From: Arctopsyche grandis
Taxonomy: Eukaryota > Arthropoda > Insecta > Trichoptera > Hydropsychidae
DNA length: 64,000 nucleotides
Direction of reading: 5' to 3'
Assembly (NCBI RefSeq): GCF_051622035.1
Contig: NC_135362.1
Location: 22,777,001 to 22,841,000, forward strand
The notes under the pieces were generated by a model. The model saw only the letters and a list, made by a program, of their open reading frames with translations. It searched no databases and was not told the DNA's origin. Made by a program: the position numbers and the translations under genes. This document shows, in pieces, positions 23,346-35,406 of the stretch. Positions within the stretch are counted from its first letter, which is position 1. Each line of letters begins with the position of its first letter.

Positions 23346-24056
23346 TAGGGTTGCCAGATGATAATTTGATAAAGGAGGGCAGATGGGTCTAAAAAAGAGG
23401 ATTTTCTGTAAAAAAGGAGAGCATTCAGAAATTAAACGATTTTTTTATATTATTTTACTTTATTTTAATTATATTTAGCTGAGCTGCCAATTTTGGAAAT
23501 AAGTTCTTGGTTTTTTAACAAATATGTAATTATAAAAATCTTCACATGTCATGTTTTTAAAGTTGTATTGAGTAAGAATTAAAGATTTAACTGACTGCAC
23601 ACTTAGTCTATTCCTCTCTTTGCTCCACTGAGTATTAATCAGTGAAAAAACTCTTTCCACATTTGCGTTATGTGCGCTTATACAAAAATAAAACTCGCAG
23701 ATCTTGAGCAGTTCTGAGAAACATTCAATGTTTTTAACACTTTTGAAGTAGATTGTCCACTGCTCGTGCAACTTCAAATCATAATATGCTTCATCTTCAT
23801 TTGATTTTGATTTAAGAAATGAAATCAAGTTACAAAATTGATCGTGTAGCTTAACATCGTCAATCTCTACACCTCTGATGCTCAAAAACTCAATGCATGA
23901 AACTAAATCATCTTGCCCTGCCCCCATTTTCGCCTCCCGCCAGTCCCGCCCGATGTTTAGCAAAAAGGAGGATTTTCAGTAGGTAAGGGAGGACGGGAGG
24001 ACAAAACATGGAAAAGGAGGACATGTCCTCCTTTTGGATACCATCTGGCAACCCTA
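23346..24056 (-). mobile_element. 711-bp non-autonomous hAT with perfect ends
   Basis: The 15-bp inverted ends are identical (TAGGGTTGCCAGATG). CGTGTGAC is duplicated exactly at 23338-23345 and 24057-24064. GGAGGACATGTCCTCC-type palindromes lie subterminally. It keeps only the 3' part of a transposase gene on the minus strand. The perfect ends and duplication suggest that it is the youngest layer of the nest. Confidence 0.9.
23475..23963 (-). pseudogene. hAT transposase C-terminal fragment (about 160 aa)
   Basis: An open frame containing FYFCISAHNANVERVFSLIN followed by a conserved RNRLSVQSVKSL stretch is the hAT C-terminal dimerisation region. The catalytic core and BED zinc finger are absent, so the piece cannot transpose DNA by itself. 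It differs from the hAT that hosts it, which reads CLPGTNAANERVFS at the same motif. Confidence 0.75.
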
Positions 24057-24446
24057 CGTGTGACCGATCTAGAGCGACCGGTTGTCCTGTGACTGGTTCA
24101 CATATAACTAGTAGTCCGTTTATCCATAATTCGATAAAAACAATGGAAAGAGAGAAAAGTACCATTGTTGAAATTTCAGAAGAAATTGATGATCTCATTC
24201 TTAAATTTAAAGATATAATCAATTCTACATTTATACCACCATGTTTAAAGACTATTTTAATAAATCTAATTGAAAATGGAAATATAGAAAAAAATTATTT
24301 ATTGATCAAATTATGAATTTTCAAACGAATATTGAATCTTATCTAGAATTATGGAGTAAATAATTTAAGGAAATTACTAATTTTAAATAAATTATTTTGA
24401 AACGTCAAGTAGATTGGAACAACGTAGAAGAAATAATAGTTTTCAT

Positions 24447-24610
24447 CAGTGGCGGCTCGTGGGAATTCACAGTGGCGAGGCTGCAGAGATGAATCGGATT
24501 GTAGTAGCTTGTTGATCATAGCGATGACCGAATGCAAATAAAAAAATAGCATGCATATGTTCTATACTGGGAGGGCTGCAGCCCACAGCCCATATGGACT
24601 GTGGGCTGCA
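24447..24610 (+). mobile_element. CAGTGG-type MITE fragment
   Basis: Starts CAGTGGCGGCTCGTGGGAATTCA and carries the GGCTGCAGAG and CTATACTGGGAGGGCTG blocks of the 10.1-kb and 12.65-kb copies. The right end is missing. It stops in a GCAGCCCACAGTCC-like inverted sequence around 24580-24608. Confidence 0.55.
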
Positions 24611-25089
24611 TAAAGAAATATTTGCCTGAAAACGAATATCTTCATAGTACTGGAAAATAAATCATTTGACGAAATTTCGTATTTGAAAATATAAGTAAAC
24701 GTTGAAAAACTTCTCCAATGGAATAATGAAAAAACACCTATCGATATCGAGTGTTGAATTCAAATTTTCAATCATTTTAACGAAAATTATATTCTTTGTG
24801 TTCATCTCAAAATTGTCGAATTCGCACTTTGTTTACCTGGTACCAATGCTGCTAATGAGCGAGTGTTTTCGATTAATCAATAATTTTGCAGACAGCAGAT
24901 AAGTCGCAGATGAATATTGATACGTAAAAACAAAGTGCAATTTCGAGTATAAAGCTTGCGAAGACTTCAAGCAACAAATAGAAAATTGCAATGAACTTCT
25001 TTAATCTAATTTAAATATATGTTTGATTAAGAGTCTTTTTTTCTTACAAAAATGTCCCGGATTATACCGCAGAAACAATGGTAGCCCTA

Positions 25090-25683
25090 ATATATATCTG
25101 TGTAAATTCACAGTTTTCAATTAAAAACCACCAAAATTTGTCAAACTATTACGAGGTATTTTTTGTGGGGTTTGTTAGCGGTCGGAGCAAATGTGTAAAT
25201 ATAAAATTCCACATTTTTAAGATAAAGCTCAATCAATCATTTTTTTTTCTAGATTTTAATCAGTCCAGAAAATTTAAAATAGTTACAAATATCTAATGAA
25301 AATAATACATAAAAAAAATACTTCTACATAAATGTCTATCAAATGTGTAGCTATCATAATAATAATAATGATAAATTTATGACTTCTCGGAATGTTGATA
25401 ATAATAATATAGATAAAAAACAAATATTTAATCTTACTTATAAATTTGTAAATGAATTAGTTAGTAAACTCAGTGTGTTGGATTTACTCATTCAATTCCA
25501 GTTGGATTTCGAAAAGGTTTGGCTTTTAATATTATAATGTATAGTTTTTAAATATATGTACTCTTATATATAGAGCCAGATTAAATATATATACAGACGC
25601 AGATGCGAAAAAAAATTGCAAGAATAAGCAAGCGGGATGACTCTTCTACAGTCTAATCTAATCATAACCACTGTTTAAGTGAA
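25090..25683. promoter_or_regulatory. TDP1 upstream region
   Basis: Only about 590 bp separate the end of the hAT element from the TDP1 start codon, so the TDP1 promoter lies here or within the transposon. The sequence is AT-rich with no obvious core element. Confidence 0.35.
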
Positions 25684-27917
25684 ATGGATCCTGCAAAGTG
25701 TAACTTAGATACTGAAGAAGTAACTGATGTTGTTGTAAATACTCTCAAAGCTGAAACTCCAGATTTATCGAACGTATCATTAGAAACAGATTCAGAATTA
25801 CCAGGCAGCTCAAGTGCAACCAAAATAATTGGTATTGTTTTTATTTTTTAATACATTTATTTTCGTTTTGCAATATGTCAATGGATAATGATTTTAAATG
25901 CTTATTTTAGAAGAATCAGAAATAGAAGATATTTTTGAAGTCGTAGCTCCTAAGGGTAAGATGAAAGAAAAACACGAGAACGCTGCTCCGTATTACATGT
26001 TTTTTAATACAATAACATCAGCACCCGAAACACATTCCCATCCCCTTTCGATAACATTTCAAGGTGTCTATTAATTTTTAGCTATAACCAAAATATTTCA
26101 ACATATTCATATATGAAGAGACTGGTATTTGTATTTACTTTATTTTAGAACTATTGGATTCCAGCTTAGGGAAACTAAAAGATTCCCTTCAACTAAATTA
26201 TTTTGTTGACTGTGATTGGCTTCATGCGCAGTACTATTTTGCAGGCTACAGGTTTGAAATCATTTATCAATAAAAACTAAAACAATATTCACTTCTATAA
26301 TAATCTTTCTTCAATTAATTTTATGTAATATTTCAGCGATAACCCATTGACTGTTCTTTATGGTCTTAAATCACGACTTATGGAAGAAATGAATGAACAG
26401 AAAGATAATTATGAATTTCATCTTGTTACTACAGAGAATGGTTTAGGATTACATCACATGTATGTAAATTACATATTATTAAACAATAAATTATCATACA
26501 ATATACATATGTATGTATTATAATCACGATAATTTATTACTCAACAGTAAAATGGGCATCTATCATTACGAGGATGAATCAATTACAATTGTAATATCTA
26601 CAGCTAATCTCAATTTTGATGATTGGGATAATAAAACCCAGAGGCATATTTTTATATAACATACTATTTAGCTTTATTTTCTAATGTGATTAAGATTTAT
26701 ATTTTAATTTTAGTTTGTGGATGAGTCCAAAATGTCCACGACTAGCTGATTTGAACGACAACAATGGAGAATCACCTACCGGCTTTAAAAAATCGCTTAT
26801 TGATTATCTGAACTCTTATAATACGTCGTATTTGTCATCGTATATAGAGATTGTTAAAAATATTGATTTCTCATCGATTAAGTATGATTTTATTCAACTA
26901 TATATGTACATATATGTATGTATGGACATTTGAAATTTCATGTATTGTTATATTTTGGCAGTGTTTTCTTTGTGGCTTCTACACCTGGAATATATTTTGA
27001 TGCCGCATGGGGACAAAGCTGTATTGGAAATTTACTTTCAAAATATTGTATAATCCCTGCAGATGAAGCAGATGAATGGGCATTTATTGCACAAGCGTCC
27101 AGTATTGGAGGATATGGATACAATCCCAAGGTATTTTTAGTATATTTTGAGCTATATTATCAAATCCATATGAACTATTAAATATTAATAAGTTTACTAT
27201 TACTTTTAGTCTTGGTTATGTGGATATTTTCAAGAAAATTTCTGCTCCTGTTTAAAAGTTTCGCCTATTACTAAAATACTACCTAAATTAAAACTAATAT
27301 ATCCCACACATTCTAATGTAAAAAATTCACACGATGGATTGTATGCGGGTGCAACTCTACCATATAAACATTCACTTCATGTTAAGCAGCAGTGGCTCGA
27401 CAAACTTCTCCAGTTTGTAGTCGTTATATAATTTAATAATATATATAATTTTCAATTTTAGTGGTATAAATACTATTCAGATGTTGTCTATAAAATTCCA
27501 GTCAATGGTCAGCGGTGCATTCGGATCGTAATAAAGCCATGCCACACATGAAAAGCTATTTGCGAGTATCTCCAGATTGCAAAAGAGCTGCATATTTTCT
27601 TTTAACCTCTGGAAACATTTCTAAAAATGCTTGGGGAACATACGATAGAACAAACGGGGGCTTGAGAATTAATTCGTACGAAGGTGGTGTTCTATTTATT
27701 CCAAAGTTTGTGGTAGGTACGAAATAATACACAAAAACAAAGTGATCTGAAATATTTAATTATTTTGCCTACATGTAACGTGTTGCAGATTGGTGAAGAC
27801 TATTTTCCACTAGAATTATCTGATCCTAATAGGATTCCCGTGCCGTATGACTTACCTCCTGTGCCTTACGAATCTGATGATATTCCATGGGTCATAGAAT
27901 ACTATCCAACACCTTAG
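25684..27917 (+). CDS. Tdp1: Tyrosyl-DNA phosphodiesterase 1
   Basis: Ten exons: 25684-25831, 25911-26063, 26149-26251, 26337-26459, 26548-26643, 26714-26881, 26962-27130, 27210-27412, 27502-27712 and 27789-27917. They join without a frameshift to 500 codons. TDP1 hydrolyses the bond between DNA 3' ends and trapped topoisomerase I tyrosine and trims other 3' adducts; it acts in the nucleus and mitochondria. Both phospholipase-D-type catalytic triads are intact: His175-Lys177-Asn196 (context HHIKMG and STANL) and His403-Lys405-Asn426 (MPHMKSYLR and SGN). The first His is the expected nucleophile and the second the general acid. The family motifs FVDCDWLHAQYYFAGY, WMSPKCPRL, STPGIYFDAAWG and LRINSYEGGVLFIP are present. 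The N-terminus before the catalytic core is short and acidic compared with the 608-residue human enzyme. Intron 5 has a GC donor (AG|GCATAT). The Drosophila ortholog is glaikit. Confidence 0.95.
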
Positions 27918-28079
27918 ATGAATACATTTTATTTAAATCGTATACATACCATACAAATGTTATATTTTAGAACAATAATTATATAGCTTTATATTTCACA
28001 TTATGAATTTTATTTGAAAATACTATACAAAACTGTTTACGTACACCAAATAACAGAAATATTTTTACTTTCTCGTTAC

Positions 28080-28085
28080 AATAAA
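28080..28085 (+). promoter_or_regulatory. Candidate TDP1 polyadenylation signal
   Basis: AATAAA 163 bp after the TDP1 stop codon. Confidence 0.5.
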
Positions 28086-28089
28086 GTTC

Positions 28090-29039
28090 AAAGTTTGGTT
28101 CAATATTTTTACCAAACTGTCAGTTTCATTCTGAAAATACATACAATAGACATGTTGATATAACGAGATTTTTTTCAGATTAGATATAATTAATAAATTT
28201 CAAGTTCTCCATGTTGAAATTTTTAGTACTGGGCAGTGTAAAGTGACAATTTTGAGCGTTTAGTTATGCCTGACATAAATAACATCAATTAAAAATTCAA
28301 GAAACCAATGGTTTAAAAAATCATAAATTCTATTCTACTAATTAAATAAATACAAATTTATTATTTCGGTGTTACTTTCATAACATGTTCAAGAAAGCAT
28401 TCATTGCATTATGTAAAATTTAATGAGGAATTACATAATTAATTGAACAATATTCTGCTTTAAAAATAAAGTTAGCTATGCTTGTGTTAAGTACAAGTTA
28501 ATTCATGTAATTCCGTACTATTATGAAGTACAGAATGTACATAAGGTACAGAATAGGATACAGAAAAGTGACAGTTGACAGCTACTACTACCAACTGTAA
28601 ATGTTACAAGCCGCAGATGCAACAACAGCAACGTTAATTTTTAGGTAATCACCAATAATAGCGACCCCTGGCATTTGACATAAAATCCATTGTGCCGAAT
28701 TGATGCTTCAGCTTCCGTTTTGCTGATTATTTACAACGTACTTGCAAGAATTTTTTTTTTATAAATTCATTTCCCTCCTCCACCAATGTGTTCTGAGAAT
28801 CCCTGTTGGTAATTGCAGAGAATTACACACTTAATTAATTAAGAATTACACATTAAAAATTATTCCCGAACAATTTAAGGTATGTTCATACCTATCCAGC
28901 ACGACACGTATCCTGCAGGTGTCATGCAATTGCTTTTTTTGTAGTTAGTGCCGGTGATGCTCCACATTTATAAAAAAAAGTACTGGAAACACAAGATCAA
29001 AATAATCTAAACATTGTCAAATAAAAAATAAATATTTTA
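28090..29039. other. AT-rich intergenic DNA
   Basis: No gene is recognised. Imperfect TAATTAATTAAG repeats lie near 28835. Confidence 0.4.
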
Positions 29040-29568
29040 TTTTATTGTTACAAATCAATATACACTCGCCATTACAGATTTGCTCCAATGCGACGGGTGT
29101 ACATTAACGAAATACAGAATACATAAACAATCAGAAATCAGAAATACAGTAATACATACATATACAATCAAAATATATAGCATATAACAATTAATCAGAA
29201 ATAATAATCATAGAGACATCTATGGATTATTTTTAGATTTTTTTTTTGTATACAATTTTTATACATATAATAAATACGAAATTATAGAGATGTCTATAGA
29301 GATATCTATAGATTTCAGATTACTGTATATAATTATTACAAATTATACACAGGCAGATTTTTGTGACAACAGGATTAGATCTAATACCAATTTTCAGGAA
29401 CCGTTTCAGCAATGATCAGATAAAATTGGCAAACTCTGATAGAGAAACGGTCGATTTGGAGTCACGAAACCCCCAAATCTAATCAGCAGTGGCGAGGACT
29501 CGAACCTTTGACCTCAGTGGTGCTAAAAAATATATATACGCTACCACTAAGCCAAACTGCTGGCTAAA
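29040..29568 (-). mobile_element. tRNA-derived SINE with a variant 3' hairpin (copy b)
   Basis: In element orientation the tRNA-like head has CAGCAGTTTGGCTTAGTGGTAGC and a B-box-like GGTTCGAGTCC, followed by the shared CTATCAGAGTTTGCCAATTTTATCTGAT body. The 3' end forms a hairpin with stem TACACCCG/CGAGTGTA (29061-29101). This stem differs from the one in the other SINE copies, but the loop motif CGCATTGG...CTGTAATGG is the same. Confidence 0.7.
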
Positions 29569-32379
29569 TATGTACGTGCCAATAACTGTCTACTGTTATT
29601 GTATGCAATACACTGAAAAAAATATATGTATCTACTAATGCAATTTTATGGTCAGTCAATATATGTATGTATGTACTGCTATTTATTATTAGTAATGCAC
29701 CATCGTGAGCCCCCAAAATAAAAATGAGATAAAATAAAACGATATCGATTGCCACTGAGTGTCATTCTGAAAATAAAAATGAAATATTTTATATTCGCAA
29801 ACTTGTACACATATCTGAAAGACACTTTACGACAATGGTCGATTTGATTGGCAGATTTGACAACATATCAAGTTTCAGTACTAACATTGACAATTTAATC
29901 GATAATTTATTAACACAAACAATTGAATATACATATGTAAATGATCATACATTTTTGAAGCATATTTATTTCTTCAGCTTAACAATATTGATATTATGTA
30001 CTTGCGATGTAGTTGTAGATATACAAACCTATGAAGCCAATCGTTAGCACATTTGAACTAATGAATGTTACGGGGTTGAATAAATCAGGGCTTTTAAATC
30101 GGTTTGACGATCAATAGAAAATGTTATGCCTTTTTCTTTTGGGACAATTTGGCGATCGGTCTGGTTTATGCGTAATTCAGTTCGTCGCATTAAATTCGAT
30201 ACATATATTATTATCAAGGATACTCGTATATATGTATCAATAATCAATGAAAAACCAACACGTAACTTCCTATTCTAAACTATACGAGTATAATATGTTT
30301 GCAAAGGTGTACATAATTAGACTAATTTTTTCATAAGATAATGAAAACTGTTTCATTCACTTTAATTTTGAATCGTTATTATCGGTCTTTTTTGATCTTA
30401 TTTTTACAGTAACAGTTTATGAGTTTTGCACAGAAATAGGCTTGATACAATATCAAAAGATCGATGTTGGCCAAAGTTGGATTTATGAAGTTTAAAAAAA
30501 AACAGTTTGTATTTTTCTATTAATTATATGACCAGTTTTAAAAGTCACTACATATTTTATTAATTATAAATTAAAATTGGACCATTTTTCATTTGAAATT
30601 TTATTGATATATAAATCAATTTCATCTAATTGAAATTAAGCTGGACATGAGACACTCCGATAAAGTTCAAACTTGATGTAGAACTTCATGCGTGGAAACA
30701 AACGGTCAACAGCAAAATGAGATACTCACGGTTTGAGCTCAAGTCCCAAGAGTTGTGCAGAAGCAATGAATGTGTCTGTTAGGTACATACATACATATAG
30801 TGGGATGAGGAATAGACAATTAATTGTTCGTTAAATGAGGCGGGGGACCGCATTACGACGAGGGGGGACCCGCGAGACGGACGGATTGATTCGCGACCAT
30901 AAATCTTTGCACTGAGGCCTGTAATTTGAAATGGAATGCTGTTCAGAGGCTTAAGAATGGCGGAGACCAGCCCTCGCCAATCTCTTATATATTATATATA
31001 TATGTAGATATATGTACATACATACATACATATCTATATACGTGGATATGTATGTATAATTGTCACGTAAATATGTTTGATCACTCGAAAGCTTAGAAGG
31101 TTATTGTATCTATGCTCCAAGTCGCTGATAGAATTAGTAAACATATTCTAGGATTTTGCATTATATATAGTTTTTTGGTATTATATACATATACATACAT
31201 ACAATCGAACTTATTATTACGAACACGGCTGTAGCGAGATGTATGCAGACTGTTACGAAAAAATACATACTACATATGAACATAAAGGTACATATATGCA
31301 ATTGTGGTTGAAGCGTTTTTCCATACATTCGTTCAAATGTATACAGCGAGCTCCCTATTAGGATATGTCGTAAAAATCCAGATTGAAAAGCCCAATTCTA
31401 GATATATAGTTATAATTGTGAAACATCATTTCCCGGAATGGCACAATATTACTATTTGAAAATGGGTTGAATTAAAATGAAGTACAAAAAAAAACAGGAC
31501 CTTCTCAAATGAATATTGTAAAGACATTGTAAAAACCATAAATTATTACTGGAATTGCAAAAATGTAGAAGTGTGTTAGTATTAATTACAAGCATATCAA
31601 CACTATTTTCAATGCCGCACTAAAACAACTTCATATAGATTTAACTCATTGCTAATACTATGGGGAAATTTTGTCGGTCTGTAAATTAATTAAACACGAT
31701 ACATAAGACATGTATACGCATTGTAAACATATGTAGATCGAAAAACTGTTCCAATTCAAGTCACAATTCTATTCAATATAAAATTATTTTTCTAATAAGT
31801 TTTTAATTTTGATTTTGAAATGATTTTTATTGTTAAGTATGTCCACAATATATCTTAAATATACTATAAAAGTTACATATCTACTGATCATTTGCATTTT
31901 ATAATTTTTTTTGTTATTTTTTATAGTATTTATTAAGAGTATTTAATTTTTGTGTACAGCATGATAGGAAAAATAGATCAAAAACTTATTTACAATTACG
32001 ATTAAAGTCTTGCAAATATGTATATGTATTTAACACGGTTAGTCCTATCTAGCTGAAACATAGTATCGGTTGCTGAAATGCTTATCGATAAAAACATCCA
32101 ATTTAATAAACCGGAAGTGGTAATTTTTTCACTCGGAAAAGTTAAAAATTTTGTGCCCACACGATTTTTTTCACCCCACTTAACGTATCAAACTGAAAGT
32201 TTGTATTCTTTATGTACTAACTTAGATTCTATAAAGTTTTGGTTAAATTTAGTAAGCCGGAAGTAGTAATATTTTTTTAAATAATATTTCATTATTTTAT
32301 TTTGATATTTTAAATTGTTATGTAGTAGGAGAAATAGCCGTACACATATATTCATATATTTAGAAAAGAGTCAGAGATC
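29569..32379. other. AT-rich intergenic DNA with one GC-rich pocket
   Basis: No coding exon is recognised. 30830-30985 is unusually GC-rich (GAGGCGGGGGACCGC, GAGGGGGGACCCGCGAG) and not obviously repetitive. It could be a regulatory element or a non-coding exon. Confidence 0.35.
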
Positions 32380-33070
32380 ATCAACTTTGTGAGTAGATTC
32401 CGTTGGTTGTGAGATGGTGTAATCAGAGTCTTATTCAATTGAACGAAGAGTTCGAATTGAGCTATAAAAGGTTTACGACCACATCAAAAAGTGAAGTGCG
32501 CGACATTTTAGCGCGGCAATAAAATCCTAATTGGGGTTGACGGCAACAAAGGACCCTCGTTGGTAAGAGGGGAAGATGCGTCACACAGCCAATGACAATG
32601 TTATAAATTTGTACGGGTTTTTGTGTTGTCCTTTGCGGCTCATTGTTCCCGGTGCTCGTTAACGGAGAGAGCGATGATTGAAAATGGCCAGGAAACGAAA
32701 CCAGTTTCGACGACAATCGGCAGAGCAAAGCAGAAGAAGAAGACGAAGAAGAAGAAGGAGCGGAGGCTTTTCGCCGGTTTTTTTGAAAATACTTATACAG
32801 AGGTACCTGACGGTCCAAAACGGGGCGCCCGCATTCGGGAAATATGCCCGAAATGTCAACGCGGCCACGTTTCAACGTCTCTCAACTGGACGACAAAACC
32901 GCAAAAACCCACGCACACACACACGCACGGTCTATCACAGGTATAACGAGGAGGACTTTTGGGTACCTACCACCGAGAACAAAAAGAAAAATGGTGCCTT
33001 GTCGAGTGCGTTGACTCGTATTGGGGCTTGTGTCCTCGTCTCACGGAAACCCTCTTCCGCGGTGTATATA
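32380..33070. promoter_or_regulatory. GC-rich island, possible promoter or first exon of an unseen gene
   Basis: About 700 bp with clearly higher GC and CpG content than its surroundings, containing an AGAAGAAGACGAAGAAGAAG tract and an (AC)n run. ORFs on both strands (188 codons at 32678 on plus, 137 at 32462-32875 on minus) look like products of simple sequence and match no family I know. I see no coding exon downstream that would belong to it. Confidence 0.25.
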
Positions 33071-35406
33071 TTTTCCGATGACGTTTCCATATACATTATT
33101 TATGTTTCGAAAAAAAATTTACGAATCGTGTTACCTTTAATGAATCTCAAATGTATTATTCATTTTTCCGTTATATTCTTTCAATTTTTTTTGAAGAAAA
33201 TGATCCTAGTTTCAAGTTTTCGTGTAGGTAATGTAAGAATTTGAAACATGTTGAAATTACTTATTCATACATTTCAGCAAAGTATAAAACAAAGCTTAGA
33301 ATCTGATTGAATGTCAAATCCTAACCCAAATTAATATCTCCTATTTAGAAAATTTATGTAAATGTGGGTATAAAATTTAACCGACGAAACTTTGTGCCGA
33401 TAAAACTTTACATAACTTAACCTATGTAATCGAAACTAACATTTTAATTAAAAAAAAGTATTGTAAATTTGATATTCATATCCAAGATTAATTTTTGTAA
33501 CGAAAAACTTTTTTAAATAAAAATATGAAACAATTACTATATATATTCTTTAGTAAATTTTAGCTTTTAAACGCTAGATTGAGAATAAAAAGATAATCTC
33601 CCTGGAATATTTAGTTATAGTTAGCAATTTGGAAAAAGTGAGTATTGGATACTCAATAAAAAAAAATCTATTTTTTTACATTAAAACACTGAATAAGTGC
33701 TCAAATAATACTCATCAATATTATAGAGAAGATTATAATATGGGAATACTATTGAATGTACATATGTATGTACATTACACATGTAGGTACAAATTAAGAA
33801 TTCTGGTTAAATAAAACACCAACTTTATCGCATTTAGCAACAGTTATTTTTAGTTTTAATGCTACTATTTCAATACAATTTTCATTAATTATTCTTTTGT
33901 AATTGCATATGTATATCTATTCTTTATTTCACATTTTTATACATTTACTTTTTATACTTTACTTGTGTATTTAACAAATAAACATACATGTACCTGCATA
34001 CACACTCTGCATATACTCAAAGATCTATAGAATGTTCCATTGCTAAATTTAAACAGTATCTAGTATACCTATATAAGTATATGAATTATATAGCAATGCA
34101 AATGTACATGAAAAGATATATTTATGATCGTATTATATGTAGGTATTTAGATTCTGTATTGGTGTGAAAACAGAGCAAAATATAATAAATAGGTCGGAAT
34201 CGCATAAGTCGCTAAGTGTACCTATGTGCAGTATCAGATAAGTATGTATGTATATATGTATATTTATGAATAATTGACCTGTGTAAAATGGCCTCTGGCT
34301 TTATGTTAACATTCGATCCTTCGTTTATGTGAGCCATTAGTGGTGTTAACGGTTATAGGCGGACATCGTAATGGCTTCACATGGATCGCATTTGCATTCA
34401 AACTGCAATACGACTTTATTCTCATTATTATTATTCACATTTTGAATTTCAATCCATCTATTCAAATCTTTGCTGTTGATATTTTATTATAATTATTCAT
34501 TAAACAAAAAAAATATTTAACAAATGAATTCAACTAAAAACTAATCCATTTTCAAAAATTTCATACATATCGTTTCACTTGTTTTCAACCTTAAAATTAT
34601 ATTTCCGATAGCAGGTCAGGAAAATACAGGTTTAAAATTTTCATATATCATCCTACATACATATGTATATATTAATGCTTCATAAATTGCTTTTGTTAAC
34701 TAATTTTCAACCTTTCATTAATTATAAGTTGGTACAAGATTTGCGAGTTCCATTGCTAGTTTAAAAGTGGGTTGAATTTGATCATTTAACTCTATAAATA
34801 AGTTTTTCCAAAGCCAAAACCTATTACGTGAGAAAAGATAAAATTACGTCAAGATAAAATTGACAAGCATACAAACGCATTGCATGCAAAAATTGTACGT
34901 TCAATAGAATAGGATATTACACGTAAATTATTTAGTATTATGTGTATTGTTGTTTATATAATACGTACAAGCATAGTAATGCTAATTGCTTTAAAAAAAT
35001 GCCACTTTATACATATCTACTGTTGTATTCAACCTCGAATAAATATATATGAAAATAATTGACGTCGGGTTTTTCATGCACGGTGAAATTTATGCATGCG
35101 AATTTTCTCAAATTTTACAGAACTAACCACTTCCGAGAACAAATTATTTTCTCCTCTTCGTAAAATCCAATAAATATTAACTGTCGGACACCCGGCTCTT
35201 TCAACCGCTCAAATTTCTTGAATCTGACATGCGTATACCTACTATGTACATATACTACCTATGTATGTATATACAAACAAGCGTCCGCTCAAAAAAAAAA
35301 GGAAAAATGTGACAACGTCAGCTTCCGAGAAAATTGAACAAAAGCTCAACTCTTCAGTGTACACAATCAATACACAGATCTATTTTTAATACATTATAAT
35401 CGATTT
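33071..35406. other. AT-rich intergenic DNA
   Basis: No gene is recognised. 34270-34420 is a non-repetitive pocket of more balanced composition that could be a conserved non-coding element. Confidence 0.35.

Larger units (their letters stand above)
23161..24124. mobile_element. GGTCAC foldback element, copy 2, with 9-bp TSD
   Basis: CATAATTCG flanks it at 23152-23160 and 24125-24133 inside the hAT coding region. The ends and GGTCAC arms match copy 1 at 20812. Its own sequence is about 245 bp. The remaining 719 bp are a hAT insertion and its target duplication. Confidence 0.8.
22490..24905 (+). pseudogene. hAT transposase remnant, interrupted
   Basis: Recognisable pieces are the catalytic-region block around 22650-22900 (FADNTNSNFGGVNRKG and VGCTAHVLHNAVQT), a further block to 23160, its continuation at 24134-24315, and the C-terminal dimerisation motif near 24820 (CLPGTNAANERVFS). 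Stops, a frameshift near 22910, a foldback insertion and a MITE break the gene. The 9-bp duplication at the foldback insertion spells His-Asn-Ser twice, so its removal would leave the local frame unchanged. The gene is non-functional. Confidence 0.75.
22251..25089 (+). mobile_element. Decayed hAT transposon hosting nested insertions
   Basis: The left end reads TATGGTTACCATTCGTCCCGG and the inverted right end TAGGGCTACCATTG; both continue into GTCCCGGAT-type subterminal sequence. The flanking 8-mers ATATATGT and ATATATAT agree at 7 of 8. Transposase remnants run on the plus strand. The DNA-binding N-terminus is missing, so the copy is internally deleted as well as interrupted. Confidence 0.7.

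Noticed and set aside
27421..27501. Using the acceptor before TGGTATAAATAC as a TDP1 exon start
   Set aside because: It puts the second catalytic motif out of frame. The acceptor at 27501 with donor CA|GTTTGT keeps the frame and the family alignment.
32462..33244. 188-codon Arg-rich ORF and opposing 137-codon ORF
   Set aside because: Arg/Ser runs come from the GAAGAAGAC-type tract. No domain, and opposing frames are equally open.
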